Shown: positions 1 through 9,099, counted from the first letter of the stretch. The stretch is 45,738 nt of DNA from CAZKFG01 sp964551985 (GCA_964551985.1 CAZKFG010000008.1:1-45738); one strand, 5' to 3'. Numbers and translations: made by a program. Notes: generated by a model not told the origin, from the sequence alone.

Positions 1-813
1 GACAATAAAAAAATTGTTTTTTTAGGTTCTGGTATGATGACAGAAGCAATAATAAGTGGGATGCTTGGCAGTGGCTTGTTTAGTCCTGATAACATTTTTG
101 CGATAGATGTATCGATAGATAGATGCAAGCATCTTGTGCAGACATATCATATTAATGCAACAATTGATGCAAAAACCGTTTTGAAAAATGCAGACGTTTT
201 GTTTTTGGCAGTAAAGCCGCAAATGCTAAAAGATGCTTTAAATATTAAAGCACTACCTTTTATAAAAGATAATACTTTGGTTGTTTCTATCGTGGCAGGC
301 AAAACAATTGACCATTTAAAAGGGTTTTTACCAAAACAAGCTATAATAAGAGCTATGCCAAACACCCCTTTGGCAGTTGGTGATGGTATGACTGCTTTGG
401 CTAGAGCGCAAAATGTTAGTGATGAGCAATTGGATTTTGTTGAAAAAATCTTTTTATCGTGCGGTGAAGTTGTAAATATACAAGAACACCTCATGGATGC
501 AGTAACAGGTTTATCTGGTAGTGGTCCAGGGTATATTTTTTTAGTTATTGATGCTATGGCAGACGCCGGTGTTATGGCAGGCTTGCCACGTGATATAGCT
601 ATAAAGCTTGCAGCACAAACTGTATGTGGTAGTGGAAAAATGGTTTTGCAAACGCAAAAACACCCGGCCCAACTAAGAGATCAGGTAACATCACCAGGTG
701 GGACGACTATTGCTGGAATTTATGCTTTAGAAAATAAAGGGGTGCGTAGTGGTATAATAGATGCTGTTATGGCTTCTGTTGAGAAATCGCGGAGCTTTAG
801 TAAAGATGACTGA
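1..813 (+). CDS. proC: Pyrroline-5-carboxylate reductase, 5' end cut by window edge
   Basis: Last enzyme of proline synthesis: NAD(P)H reduction of pyrroline-5-carboxylate in the cytosol. The reading frame is open from base 1. The first codons give DNKKIVFLGSGMMTEAI, which is the beta strand and glycine-rich nucleotide-binding loop, so only a few N-terminal residues are missing. An internal ATG at 34 would delete half of this loop and is not the true start. The C-terminal part carries the family signature LRDQVTSPGGTT followed by AGIYALE, and the helix-rich dimer domain begins at TGLSGSGPGY. The last 8 bases overlap the ylmH start, so the two are probably translationally coupled. ProC next to ylmH and divIVA is the usual arrangement at the end of the division cluster in Firmicutes. 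Confidence 0.95.
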   Translation, partial: DNKKIVFLGSGMMTEAIISGMLGSGLFSPDNIFAIDVSIDRCKHLVQTYHINATIDAKTVLKNADVLFLAVKPQMLKDALNIKALPFIKDNTLVVSIVAGKTIDHLKGFLPKQAIIRAMPNTPLAVGDGMTALARAQNVSDEQLDFVEKIFLSCGEVVNIQEHLMDAVTGLSGSGPGYIFLVIDAMADAGVMAGLPRDIAIKLAAQTVCGSGKMVLQTQKHPAQLRDQVTSPGGTTIAGIYALENKGVRSGIIDAVMASVEKSRSFSKDD

Positions 814-1594
814 ACAAAGAGATAAAATAATTAGATACTATAAAGCAAACAATCAAGAAGATTTAGCGGCAAGGCTAATAGATTTAGCTCAGCTTGCTAT
901 AAAAACCAAAAAATATAAAATAAGTGACTTTTTAGATCCATATGGTCTTAGCATCGCCGAAACTATTGTTGCACATTATCCTATATTGCGATTAGAGCAA
1001 AATGGTGGCTTTAATACTGCTGAAAGGGTAAAAGTGGCATTTGTTCACCAGGATTATCAAGAAGATGTAATTTATGATATAGATGCAATTAAAACTACTT
1101 GGGATAAACGGTTTTATAGTTTATCACACAGAGATGTTTTAGGTGCTTTGCTAGGTTTAGGCTGTGAGCGAGAGGTTATGGGTGATATTGTTTTTGACTC
1201 TGATGGCGCACAGTTCGTTGTAAAGCAAAGTATGACAAAGTTTTTTTTGGATAATCTTGTACAAATTGGTGCAGCAAACGTTTCAACAGAACAAATACCT
1301 ATAAGCGATCTTGTTCAAAAAGAAGAGACTGTTAAAGAAATAAAAGCAACTGTTGCAGCACTAAGGTTAGATGCTGTTGCAGCAGCAGGATATAGTGTAT
1401 CAAGATCCAAGATGGCAGACGAAATAAAAGCTCAAAGAGTAAAAATTAATTGGCAAGAAGCTAAAAGCCCATCTCAAAGCGTTAATGCCGGGGATATAAT
1501 ATCTTTTAGATCAAGGGGTAGATTAGAGGTTGTGCAGATAAATGGTACTACTAAAAAAGGTAGAATTAGTGTATTTTTGCGTAGGTATATATAA
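806..1594 (+). CDS. ylmH: S4-domain RNA-binding protein YlmH
   Basis: Predicted 262-residue cytosolic RNA-binding protein. The N-terminal two thirds match the YlmH fold, with the typical block SHRDVLGALLGLGCERE and then MGDI. The last ~80 residues (about 180-245) form an S4 domain (LRLDAVAAAGYSVSRSK, then a run of basic residues). I chose the ATG at 806 because it gives MTEQRDKIIRYYKA, a normal N-terminus, and GGAG lies ten bases upstream. The frame stays open to 761, but that extension would run back through proC. YlmH is a division-cluster gene; family members bind ribosomes or large-subunit particles and have been linked to ribosome quality control. That role is family knowledge, not visible here. 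Confidence 0.9.
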   Translation: MTEQRDKIIRYYKANNQEDLAARLIDLAQLAIKTKKYKISDFLDPYGLSIAETIVAHYPILRLEQNGGFNTAERVKVAFVHQDYQEDVIYDIDAIKTTWDKRFYSLSHRDVLGALLGLGCEREVMGDIVFDSDGAQFVVKQSMTKFFLDNLVQIGAANVSTEQIPISDLVQKEETVKEIKATVAALRLDAVAAAGYSVSRSKMADEIKAQRVKINWQEAKSPSQSVNAGDIISFRSRGRLEVVQINGTTKKGRISVFLRRYI

Positions 1595-1608
1595 AGGAGG
1601 ACTTTTAA

Positions 1609-2172
1609 ATGCTAAAACCGTTTGAAATTTTAGGCAAAAAGTTTGACAAAGGTTTTCGTGGCTACGAGCAACAAGAAGTGGATAAGTTTTTGGCTGAAGT
1701 CGTAAAAGATTATGAAATTTTATACGAAGAAAACATGCAAATAAAAGAACAGCTAGAAACTATAAAAGAAAAACTTGAACAATACCAACAGCTTGAAAAA
1801 ACCATGCAAAACACACTTATGATAGCTCAATCTACTGCTGAAGAGATAAAAGCAAACGCTCAAAAAGAAAAAGAATTTATCATCAGTGAAGCAAATACTA
1901 AGGCGCAACAAACAATACTTGAATTAGAAGTTAAAGCACAAGATAAAAAGCAACAGCTGCAAGTGGAGATAGACAAGAAAAAACAAGAGCTTGACAACAT
2001 TAAAAAATTATCAAAAGTAAGCATTGCTAAGATAAGGACACTTTTGGAGACAGAGCTTAAAATTTTAAATGAAGATGAACTTAACGAACAACTAAAACAT
2101 ATACACGATAGCAAATATGATATGCAGCAAGTAGAAGAAGCGGCGGAACAAGAAGAAAATACAGACCAATAA
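1609..2172 (+). CDS. divIVA: DivIVA-family cell division/polarity protein
   Basis: 187-residue protein. The N-terminal membrane-binding module is KPFEILGKKFDKGFRGYEQQEVDKF (split here only for length; residues 3-27), ending in the family GYxxxEVDxFL pattern. A long coiled coil follows from about residue 30 to 150, rich in K, E and Q heptads, and the tail is very acidic (EEAAEQEEN). DivIVA binds curved membrane at poles and septa and recruits partners. A strong Shine-Dalgarno AAAGGAGG lies at 1593-1600, starting at the end of ylmH. Position after ylmH matches the conserved dcw-distal order. Confidence 0.93.
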   Translation: MLKPFEILGKKFDKGFRGYEQQEVDKFLAEVVKDYEILYEENMQIKEQLETIKEKLEQYQQLEKTMQNTLMIAQSTAEEIKANAQKEKEFIISEANTKAQQTILELEVKAQDKKQQLQVEIDKKKQELDNIKKLSKVSIAKIRTLLETELKILNEDELNEQLKHIHDSKYDMQQVEEAAEQEENTDQ

Positions 2173-2184
2173 TGGAGGCTTTTT

Positions 2185-2784
2185 GTGATAATCTTAGTTC
2201 GGCATGGACAAGCAAACCATCACACGGAGGATTTGACGGGTGGTTGGACTAATTCGGAACTTACTTTAAAAGGTGAAAAACAAATAAAACAAGTAGCTAT
2301 ATATTTGAAAAAAATACTTAAAGAAAATCAGCCAACTATAATAACAAGTGATTTAAAAAGGGCAAGTAGCTCTGCCCAAATCATTGCTCAAACTTTTGAT
2401 ACCACTTGTACGTACTATGAGTTTTTAAGAGAAAAAAACAATGGTCAGTCTGCTAACAAGACAAATGAACAGGCTAAAGAATTTATTTTGCCAAGACAAA
2501 ACAAAGAACCTGATAACAGAAAATATCTTGGCGGTGAAACAAGGCGAGAATTTTTTGATAGAACTGTGGAGGGTATGAATAAAATTGCTTTTACAGAAAA
2601 CCCTTTGATTATTGTTTCACATAAAGGCACTTTGCAAAATATTTTGTTTTGGTGGTTAAATTTATCAATTGATGATGTTTGCAATTTGGCTATATCATTT
2701 GATGTCCGCCCTGCAAGCGTTAGTATTTTAAAGGTAAATTCGTGGGACGAGCACGAAATATCATTGTTAAATCATCAATTATAA
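2185..2784 (+). CDS. Histidine phosphatase superfamily protein (phosphoglycerate mutase-like)
   Basis: 199-residue protein with the RHG motif at the extreme N-terminus (LVRHGQ; catalytic His7) and the second conserved histidine in VSHKGT near residue 146, where the two-His phosphatases keep their partner. An acidic/basic block around TSDLKRASSSAQ holds the phosphate-binding Arg. The start is GTG at 2185 with GGAGG just upstream. Substrate cannot be told from sequence; broad-specificity phosphatases and alpha-ribazole phosphatase-like enzymes share this form, so no gene symbol is given. It follows divIVA by 12 bases and may be cotranscribed with it. Confidence 0.8.
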   Translation: MIILVRHGQANHHTEDLTGGWTNSELTLKGEKQIKQVAIYLKKILKENQPTIITSDLKRASSSAQIIAQTFDTTCTYYEFLREKNNGQSANKTNEQAKEFILPRQNKEPDNRKYLGGETRREFFDRTVEGMNKIAFTENPLIIVSHKGTLQNILFWWLNLSIDDVCNLAISFDVRPASVSILKVNSWDEHEISLLNHQL

Positions 2785-2794
2785 ACTAATGTGA

Positions 2795-2824
2795 TTGACT
2801 AACTAAAATAAAATAATGTATAAT
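2795..2824 (+). promoter_or_regulatory. Sigma-A-type promoter of the ileS leader
   Basis: -35 TTGACT (2795-2800), 18-base spacer, -10 TATAAT (2819-2824). Transcription should start near 2831 and read through the T-box leader into ileS. Confidence 0.75.
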
Positions 2825-2830
2825 ATATAA

Positions 2831-3083
2831 TTATAATATTGTTAAAGTAATGACAAAGACAGTATTTGCAAAAAAACTTCACAGAAAGTCGGATAAGTTG
2901 TGAGCCGATAAGTAGTTTGCAAAGAAAATCACTTTGGAACTTTTGATTTGAACTAAAGTAAAATCAAACGATTGCACTCGTTACGTGCTAGAGAGGCTGC
3001 TTAGCAGTCATTAGGGTGGTACCACGGGTATTTCTCGTCCCTTGCATTGCAAGGGATTTTTATTTTTTTGGAGGTGTTTTTAC
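2831..3083 (+). promoter_or_regulatory. T-box riboswitch, isoleucine type, upstream of ileS
   Basis: Leader RNA sensing uncharged tRNA-Ile. The base of Stem I pairs CAAAG (2854-2858) with CTTTG (2932-2936); above it TTTGC (2865-2869) pairs with GCAAA (2919-2923). The internal loop between them holds AGTA on the 5' side and GAA on the 3' side, the usual loop E elements, followed by the specifier ATC (2928-2930) and a purine. ATC is an isoleucine codon. The T-box itself, AGGGTGGTACCACGG, is at 3013-3027; its TGGT bulge (3017-3020) can pair with the ACCA end of tRNA-Ile (discriminator A). The terminator follows at 3038-3070. All parts fit induction of ileS when isoleucyl-tRNA runs low. Confidence 0.95.
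3038..3070 (+). terminator. T-box leader terminator of ileS
   Basis: Stem TCCCTTGCA / TGCAAGGGA (3038-3046 with 3048-3056), followed by a T-rich run to 3070. It is mutually exclusive with the antiterminator that contains the T-box sequence just upstream. Confidence 0.88.
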
Positions 3084-5858
3084 TTGGATTACAGTAAAAC
3101 TTTAAATCTGCCGGTCACGGAATTTCCTATGCGTGCGGCATTACCAGAACATGAGCCGGAAATTTTGCAGTATTGGAACAATGAGAAAATTTATCAAAAA
3201 AAGCAAGCTAACAGATTTGGCAAAGAAAAATTCGTTTTGCATGATGGGCCGCCTTATGCCAATGGCAGTATTCATCTTGGTACAGCTTTAAATAAAACTT
3301 TAAAAGACATTATCATTAAATATAAATATTTAAGAGGCTTTGACTCACCATATGTTCCTGGTTGGGATACACATGGTATGCCAATTGAACATACGGCAAT
3401 TAATAATTTAGGTCTAAATCGTAGCGAATTAGATCCACTTGTGCTACGCCAAGAATGCAAAAATTATGCTCTAAAATGGATAGATGCACAAAGAGAAGAC
3501 TTTAAACGTCTTGGTGTACTTGGAGATTGGGAACATCCATACATAACGCTAACACCTGATTTTGAAGCAGAACAACTACTTGTTTTTGGTGCTATGGCAG
3601 AAAAAGGCTATATATATAAAGGTCTTAAAGCTGTTTATTGGTGTCCGCATTGTGAAACTGCTTTAGCTGAAGCGGAGATTGAGTATGGTGAAGAAAAATC
3701 ACCTGCTATTTATGTAAAATTTGCTTTAAAAGATGATAAAGGTAAACTGCCACCTGGTCTTAAAAACAAAGAAGTTTTTGCTGTTATCTGGACTACTACC
3801 CCTTGGACACTGCCGGCAAACGTTGCTTTGGCTGTACATCCTGATTTTGAATATAGCTGGGTAGAGTGTGACGGGGAAATATATATTTTAGGCAACGATT
3901 TGCTCCCACAAATACAGGCAGAAACCAATAAAAAATATAATATTTTTTCAAGCACTAAAGGTAGAGAACTAGAAGGACTAGAATTTATCCATCCGTTTAT
4001 TGACAGAACTTCTGTTGTGGTTTTAGCAGATTACGTAACGGCAGATACTGGTACAGGCATAGTTCACACAGCACCGGGACACGGTCAAGAAGACTTTGAG
4101 ACTGGAGCTAGATACAACCTTCCTGTTTTATCACCTGTTGACGCATCAGGTAAATTTACCGAGCAAGCAGGTCAATTTGAAGGAATGTTTATATTTGATG
4201 CTAACGGACCTATAATTAAAACATTAGTAGAAAAGCAAAGACTACTTGCAAAAGGTAGTATAAGACACCAATACGCACACTGCTGGCGTTGTAAAAACCC
4301 TATAATTTATCGCGCTACAAAGCAATGGTTTGCGTCTATTGATGCGTTTAGAGATAAAGCTCTTATGGAAATTGATGAAAAGGTAAAGTGGATTCCTGCT
4401 TGGGGACGCGAACGTATTCATAACATGGTAGCAGACCGCAACGATTGGTGTATATCAAGACAAAGAGTTTGGGGTATGCCAATACCAGTATTTTATTGTA
4501 CTAAGTGTGGTGAACATTTAGTAAACAATGCCACAATCAAACACCTATCAGATATTTTCCGCAAATATGGTTCTGATGTTTGGTGGGAAAAAACTGCAGC
4601 CGAACTGCTTCCTGATGGTACAACTTGTCCAAAGTGCGATTGTAAAGATTTTACTAAAGAAACAGATATAATGGATGTTTGGTTTGATAGTGGTTCAAGT
4701 CACGCGGCAGTATTAAAAACAAGAAAAGAGCTAATGTGGCCAGCGTCAATGTATCTTGAAGGAAGCGACCAACATCGTGGTTGGTTCCAATCATCACTGC
4801 TTACTTCTGTTGCTGCTTTTGGCAAAGCGCCATATGAGGCAGTTTTGACACACGGCTTTGTTGTTGATGGTGAAGGTCGTAAAATGTCTAAATCCATCGG
4901 CAATACAATATACCCTCAAGAAGTGATCAAAAAATACGGTGCGGATATTTTGCGTCTTTGGGTGGCGTCTGCCGACTACAAAGCGGATATAAAAATATCT
5001 AACGACATTTTAAAACAATTGTCAGAAGTATATAGAAAAATTCGCAATACCTTTCGTTATATTATTGGTAATTTATATGATTTTGAGTCGCAAACAGACT
5101 GCATAAGCTATGATGATATGCTAGAGATTGACAAATGGGCACTACTTAAAAATGAACAAGTCAAAGAAAAAGTAACCCAAGCATATGAAAATTATGAATT
5201 CCACGTGCTATATCATAGCATACACAATTTTTGTACGATTGATTTGAGTTCGTTTTATTTGGATATTTTAAAAGATAGATTGTATGCCTCAAAAAGCAAT
5301 AGTTTAGAGCGCCGTTCAGCACAAACAGCAATGTATTATATTCTGATGGACTTGATTGTAATGCTGACACCAGTTTTATCTTTTACAACAGAAGAAACTT
5401 GGCGCTATTTGAAAAAAGCGCCTGATATGCCACAAAGCGTACAAATGCTTGATTGGCCAGAAATTAAAAAAGAATATAAAAACGAACAAATTGAGAAAAA
5501 ATGGTCAGATTTTATAAATCTACGCAGTGATATTACAAAAGTACTAGAAAGTGCCAGACGTGCTAAAAAGATAGGTCACTCACTTGATGCTAAAGTTACT
5601 TTATATGCAAAAGACGAAGCGTATGAAGCTCTTTCACAAATGGCAGACCAGCTATCTACTCTTTTGATTGTCTCTCAAGTGAGATTAGTTAAAGGCACTA
5701 CTACCGAAGGTGAAGTTACAGATAGAGAGGATTTGAGAATATCTGTCGAGCAAGCTGGTGGTGAAAAGTGTGAACGCTGCTGGATTTATAGTCCAACGGT
5801 AGGTGATGACCAAAATAAACCAACACTTTGTGAGCGTTGCGCTAAAGTATTGGATTAA
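3084..5858 (+). CDS. ileS: Isoleucyl-tRNA synthetase
   Basis: 924-residue class I synthetase that charges tRNA-Ile and edits misactivated valine. Visible landmarks: the HIGH-type motif in PPYANGSIHLGT (His-Leu-Gly-Thr at 64-67), the CP1 editing insert with TTPWTLPAN, KMSKS at residues 600-604, an anticodon-binding helical domain, and a C-terminal zinc ribbon with CERCW and CERC. I chose the TTG start at 3084 because it sits at a good distance from GGAGGTG (3070-3076) and gives MDYSKTLNLPVTEFPMR. An upstream in-frame TTG at 3042 lies inside the T-box terminator stem and is not credible. Length is normal for the bacterial type. Expression is controlled by the T-box leader. Confidence 0.98.
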   Translation: MDYSKTLNLPVTEFPMRAALPEHEPEILQYWNNEKIYQKKQANRFGKEKFVLHDGPPYANGSIHLGTALNKTLKDIIIKYKYLRGFDSPYVPGWDTHGMPIEHTAINNLGLNRSELDPLVLRQECKNYALKWIDAQREDFKRLGVLGDWEHPYITLTPDFEAEQLLVFGAMAEKGYIYKGLKAVYWCPHCETALAEAEIEYGEEKSPAIYVKFALKDDKGKLPPGLKNKEVFAVIWTTTPWTLPANVALAVHPDFEYSWVECDGEIYILGNDLLPQIQAETNKKYNIFSSTKGRELEGLEFIHPFIDRTSVVVLADYVTADTGTGIVHTAPGHGQEDFETGARYNLPVLSPVDASGKFTEQAGQFEGMFIFDANGPIIKTLVEKQRLLAKGSIRHQYAHCWRCKNPIIYRATKQWFASIDAFRDKALMEIDEKVKWIPAWGRERIHNMVADRNDWCISRQRVWGMPIPVFYCTKCGEHLVNNATIKHLSDIFRKYGSDVWWEKTAAELLPDGTTCPKCDCKDFTKETDIMDVWFDSGSSHAAVLKTRKELMWPASMYLEGSDQHRGWFQSSLLTSVAAFGKAPYEAVLTHGFVVDGEGRKMSKSIGNTIYPQEVIKKYGADILRLWVASADYKADIKISNDILKQLSEVYRKIRNTFRYIIGNLYDFESQTDCISYDDMLEIDKWALLKNEQVKEKVTQAYENYEFHVLYHSIHNFCTIDLSSFYLDILKDRLYASKSNSLERRSAQTAMYYILMDLIVMLTPVLSFTTEETWRYLKKAPDMPQSVQMLDWPEIKKEYKNEQIEKKWSDFINLRSDITKVLESARRAKKIGHSLDAKVTLYAKDEAYEALSQMADQLSTLLIVSQVRLVKGTTTEGEVTDREDLRISVEQAGGEKCERCWIYSPTVGDDQNKPTLCERCAKVLD

Positions 5859-5864
5859 ATTAAT

Positions 5865-5895
5865 AAATTAACAGACCATTTAGGTCTGTTAATTT
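5865..5895 (+). terminator. Hairpin after ileS, probable terminator
   Basis: 13-bp perfect stem AAATTAACAGACC / GGTCTGTTAATTT with a 5-base loop, starting 6 bases after the ileS stop. The following run is GCTTATT rather than a clean T tract, so termination may be partial. Confidence 0.6.
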
Positions 5896-5922
5896 GCTTA
5901 TTAAAGAGATTTTTTGTATAAT
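5894..5922 (+). promoter_or_regulatory. Promoter of lspA-rluD
   Basis: TTGCTT (5894-5899), 17-base spacer, TATAAT (5917-5922), 31 bases before the lspA start. Confidence 0.65.
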
Positions 5923-5953
5923 ATTATAAATGTAAATAAAAGGAAAATGCAAA

Positions 5954-6394
5954 ATGAAAATTACGCTACTGATAGTTACAGTATTGCTATTAGACTATCT
6001 GAGTAAATATTATATAATAAAAAATATGTTTGAAGGTCAGAGTATACCTGTTGTAAAAACCATTTTTCATATAACATATATTCTAAATTCAGGTGCGGCA
6101 TTTGGTATGTTAGAAAACCAAAGATTTATTTTTATAGGTGTCGCAGCATTTTTGCTTATAGCTTTTATTTACTATTTTAAGTATATAAAAAGGCAACCAC
6201 TATTGTTTCAACTGGGGTCAAGCCTTTTGGTAGGTGGTACACTAGGTAATCTTGTCGACAGGATAAAAACTGGAAAAGTGATTGATTTTTTGGATTTTCG
6301 CATTTGGCCTGTTTTTAATTTTGCCGATATTGCAATATGTATAGGAGCAGGCTGTATATTATGGGTGATAGCGACAAAACAAGATATTGCATAG
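5954..6394 (+). CDS. lspA: Lipoprotein signal peptidase (signal peptidase II)
   Basis: 146-residue inner-membrane aspartyl protease that removes the signal peptide from diacylated prolipoproteins. Four hydrophobic segments are visible (about 1-18, 56-75, 85-100, 118-137). Conserved motifs: LNSGAAFG near residue 45, then GNLVDRI and VIDFLDF (Asp102, Asp111), and FNFADIAI (Asp125). The aspartates in VIDF and NFAD fit the catalytic pair. ATG start with AAAAGG upstream. The 3' end overlaps the rluD start by 34 bases. The lspA-rluD pairing is common in bacteria. Confidence 0.96.
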   Translation: MKITLLIVTVLLLDYLSKYYIIKNMFEGQSIPVVKTIFHITYILNSGAAFGMLENQRFIFIGVAAFLLIAFIYYFKYIKRQPLLFQLGSSLLVGGTLGNLVDRIKTGKVIDFLDFRIWPVFNFADIAICIGAGCILWVIATKQDIA

Positions 6395-7305
6395 AAGACA
6401 GTATTATAAAAGTAAGTGCAGATATATTGGATAAAGGTAAAAGAGCAGATGTATATCTTTGCAAACAAATTGGAACAACACGTTCTAATATGCAAAAACT
6501 CTTAAAAAACTCTCTTGTCAGTATTGATGAAAAAACTATTAAGCAGAACTACTTGTTAAAAGGAAATGAGACTTTTAACATAGAGTATCAACCTCCAGTA
6601 CCTATAGATGTTCAAGCAGAGAATATACCACTTGATATTTTGTATCAAGACAAAAATATGATTGTTGTAAATAAAGCTCGCAATATGGTAGTTCATCCTG
6701 CGGTAGGCAATTATACCGGGACGCTTGTCAATGCTTTATTGTACTATTGTAATGATTTATCTGGTATAAACGGACAAATACGACCTGGTATAGTACATAG
6801 GTTGGATAAAGATACTTCAGGGGTTATGGTTGTTGCTAAAAACGACGATGCGCATGTGGATTTAGCTTTGCAAATACAAAGTAAAAGTGCTATTAGAAAA
6901 TATCTGGCAATAGTGCACGGTGTTGTGAAAAAAGATCAAGATACTATTAAAACATTAATAGCGCGTGATAGTAAAGATAGACAAAAAATGGCAGTAGTAG
7001 AACAAAATGGGCGTGAAGCAATAACTACATATCAAGTATTAGAGCGCTTTAAACAACATACACTATTGTCTTTGCAATTATATACTGGCAGAACTCATCA
7101 AATAAGGGTGCATATGAGTCATATTAATCACCCGATAGTTGGCGACACTAAGTATATGCCAAGGAAACATGGGTTTAATATATCAGGACAAGCACTGCAT
7201 TCTCATACTTTGCAAATAAACAATATGCAAGGTGAAAAAATGCTATTTACAGCAGACTTGCCAGATGATATGCTAAAAATAATCAATAAGTTAAAAAATA
7301 ATTAA
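6361..7305 (+). CDS. rluD: Large-subunit rRNA pseudouridine synthase, RluA/RluD family
   Basis: 314-residue enzyme. An N-terminal S4 RNA-binding domain (about residues 18-75) precedes a pseudouridine synthase core with the signature HRLDKDTSG at 146-154 (catalytic Asp149), and later TGRTHQIRVHM. RluD-type enzymes modify 23S rRNA near helix 69; the exact target cannot be read from sequence. I chose the ATG at 6361; AGGAG lies 13 bases before it, inside lspA. Another in-frame ATG at 6337 has no ribosome binding site. Overlap with lspA suggests coupled translation. Confidence 0.9.
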   Translation: MGDSDKTRYCIEDSIIKVSADILDKGKRADVYLCKQIGTTRSNMQKLLKNSLVSIDEKTIKQNYLLKGNETFNIEYQPPVPIDVQAENIPLDILYQDKNMIVVNKARNMVVHPAVGNYTGTLVNALLYYCNDLSGINGQIRPGIVHRLDKDTSGVMVVAKNDDAHVDLALQIQSKSAIRKYLAIVHGVVKKDQDTIKTLIARDSKDRQKMAVVEQNGREAITTYQVLERFKQHTLLSLQLYTGRTHQIRVHMSHINHPIVGDTKYMPRKHGFNISGQALHSHTLQINNMQGEKMLFTADLPDDMLKIINKLKNN

Positions 7306-7315
7306 GGAGGCATTT

Positions 7316-7873
7316 ATGGCTACAAATGTTATAGAAAAAAGTATTATTATGGACGAGATGGCTATTAAAAGGGCGCTTGTTCGTATATCTCATGAAATAG
7401 CAGAACGCAATAAGGGATTTTCAAAAGTAGTTTTACTTGGTATAAGAAGTAGAGGAGTACCGCTAGCAAATAGGATTGCTAAAGCAATAAAGTCAATAGA
7501 GGATATTGACGTTCCAGTAGGTATTTTAGACATTACTTTATATAGAGATGATTTATCAACATTATCTTATCAACCAATAGTGCACGGAACTCAAATTGAC
7601 TTTGATGTAGATGATAAAATAGTAATTTTAGTTGATGATGTGCTTTATACAGGCAGAACAATCAGAGCGGCAATGGATGCTATTATTGACATTGGTAGAC
7701 CAAAGGCAGTGCAATTGGCTGTATTGATCGACAGAGGACACAAAGAGCTTCCGATAAGAGCTGATTTTGTCGGCAAGAATGTACCAACAGCTAAAAATGA
7801 AATAGTTAGTGTTTGCTTAAACGAAATTGATAAAGGCGACGATAGAGTAGCTATTTGTGAAAAAAACGTATAA
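7316..7873 (+). CDS. pyrR: PyrR: pyr regulatory protein / uracil phosphoribosyltransferase
   Basis: 185-residue phosphoribosyltransferase-fold protein. The PRPP-binding motif VILVDDVLYTGRT is at about 103-115, and the flexible-hood region with YRDD is typical of PyrR. In Firmicutes PyrR binds pyr mRNA leaders in a UMP-dependent way to attenuate the pyr operon, and has weak uracil phosphoribosyltransferase activity. No pyr biosynthetic genes follow here, so it must act in trans on loci elsewhere. Strong AAGGAGG precedes the ATG. It is followed after 11 bases by the M20 peptidase gene. Confidence 0.94.
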   Translation: MATNVIEKSIIMDEMAIKRALVRISHEIAERNKGFSKVVLLGIRSRGVPLANRIAKAIKSIEDIDVPVGILDITLYRDDLSTLSYQPIVHGTQIDFDVDDKIVILVDDVLYTGRTIRAAMDAIIDIGRPKAVQLAVLIDRGHKELPIRADFVGKNVPTAKNEIVSVCLNEIDKGDDRVAICEKNV

Positions 7874-7884
7874 AGGAGAACAAG

Positions 7885-9051
7885 ATGCTCGAACAATCAG
7901 CAAAATTAGAACAAGAGCTTATTGCGATAAGAAGACAAATTCATCAAAACCCAGAATTGTCAGGAAATGAAAATAACACTAGAAAAATAATATTAGAAAA
8001 CCTTAAAGGACTGGATTTAGAAATTGTAAGTGCTGAAAAATCCTATGCTGTTGTAGCTTATTTAAAAGGAGCAAAACAAGGCAAGACAATAATGCTAAGA
8101 GCAGATATGGATGCACTGCCGATACAAGAACAAAGCGGTGAAGAGTATTGTTCGAAAACTCCAAATATTGCTCACACTTGTGGACACGATATGCACACAA
8201 CCGCGCTTATTGGTTGTGCTAAATTGCTATGCCAAAATAAAGAAAAATTAAATGGTAATATAGTATTTTTGTTTCAACCGTCAGAAGAAAATTTAAATGG
8301 TGCATTAAAAGTAATTGAAGAAAAACTTTTGGATGAATACAATATAGAAGCGGCTTTTTGTCTGCATTCTTGGCCTGATTTGCCTGTTGGGCAAATTGGC
8401 GTAAAAAAAGGACCTGTTATGGCAAGTGCGGACTCTTTGGAACTGACAATTTGTGGTCAATCTGGGCACGCAGCTTACCCTGATCGTTCAGTTGATGCGG
8501 TGGCAATTGCGGCAAATATAGTTGTAGCTCTACAAACAGTAGTTGCAAGAGAAATAGATCCTGTTGAACCGGCAGTACTTACGTTTGGTACAATCAATGG
8601 TGGTGTAGCTCACAATATAATTGCCCAAGAAGTTAATTTGACAGGTACAGCAAGAGCATTTTCACACAAAGTAAGAGAACAAATTCCCCAAGCGGTTGAA
8701 CGTATTTCCAGTGGTATTGCAAAATCCATGCGCGGTGAAGCTCACTTTGAATATATAAAAGGGACTCCACCACTGATAAATGATGATAATTTAGTAGATG
8801 TAGTAATTAAAAGTGCTATTGAAACTATTGGTAAAGATAATGTTATCTCTCTTGCAGCGCCATCTATGGGTGGCGAAGACTTTGCTTTTTATCTTGAAAA
8901 AATACCTGGCTGCATGTTTAGAATGGGTACGAGAAATGACAATCCACAATCGCATCTTGCGTTACATAATCCTAAAATTATCTTTGATGACAAGGCTTTG
9001 AAAACAGGTGTTGCGGTTATGGTACAAACAGCAATAAATTATTTAAAGTAA
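7885..9051 (+). CDS. M20 family amidohydrolase (N-acyl amino acid / peptide deacylase-like)
   Basis: 388-residue zinc-dependent hydrolase of the M20D type (HipO/AbgA/ThrZ-like). Visible ligands: HTCGHDMH with Cys99 and His101, the Glu pair at 134-135 in QPSEEN, His161 in LHSWPD, and a late His in SHLALHNP. The middle segment (about 180-300) is the dimerisation lid. These enzymes remove acyl groups from N-acyl amino acids or N-acetyl-diaminopimelate; substrate is not decided here. It sits between pyrR and the nucleoside genes, and a strong terminator follows immediately, so it ends the lspA-to-amidohydrolase gene run. Confidence 0.87.
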   Translation: MLEQSAKLEQELIAIRRQIHQNPELSGNENNTRKIILENLKGLDLEIVSAEKSYAVVAYLKGAKQGKTIMLRADMDALPIQEQSGEEYCSKTPNIAHTCGHDMHTTALIGCAKLLCQNKEKLNGNIVFLFQPSEENLNGALKVIEEKLLDEYNIEAAFCLHSWPDLPVGQIGVKKGPVMASADSLELTICGQSGHAAYPDRSVDAVAIAANIVVALQTVVAREIDPVEPAVLTFGTINGGVAHNIIAQEVNLTGTARAFSHKVREQIPQAVERISSGIAKSMRGEAHFEYIKGTPPLINDDNLVDVVIKSAIETIGKDNVISLAAPSMGGEDFAFYLEKIPGCMFRMGTRNDNPQSHLALHNPKIIFDDKALKTGVAVMVQTAINYLK

Positions 9052-9055
9052 AATT

Positions 9056-9084
9056 AAACTGCTTGAATTTAAAGCAGTTTTTTT
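9056..9084 (+). terminator. Intrinsic terminator after the M20 hydrolase
   Basis: Stem AAACTGCTT / AAGCAGTTT (9056-9064 with 9072-9080), 7-base loop, followed by T4 (with the stem giving seven T in a row). Confidence 0.88.
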
Positions 9085-9099
9085 CAAAGAGGTGGAAAA

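Noticed and set aside
147..494. 115-codon minus-strand frame inside proC
   Set aside because: Antisense shadow of a well-supported gene, no ribosome site or motif.
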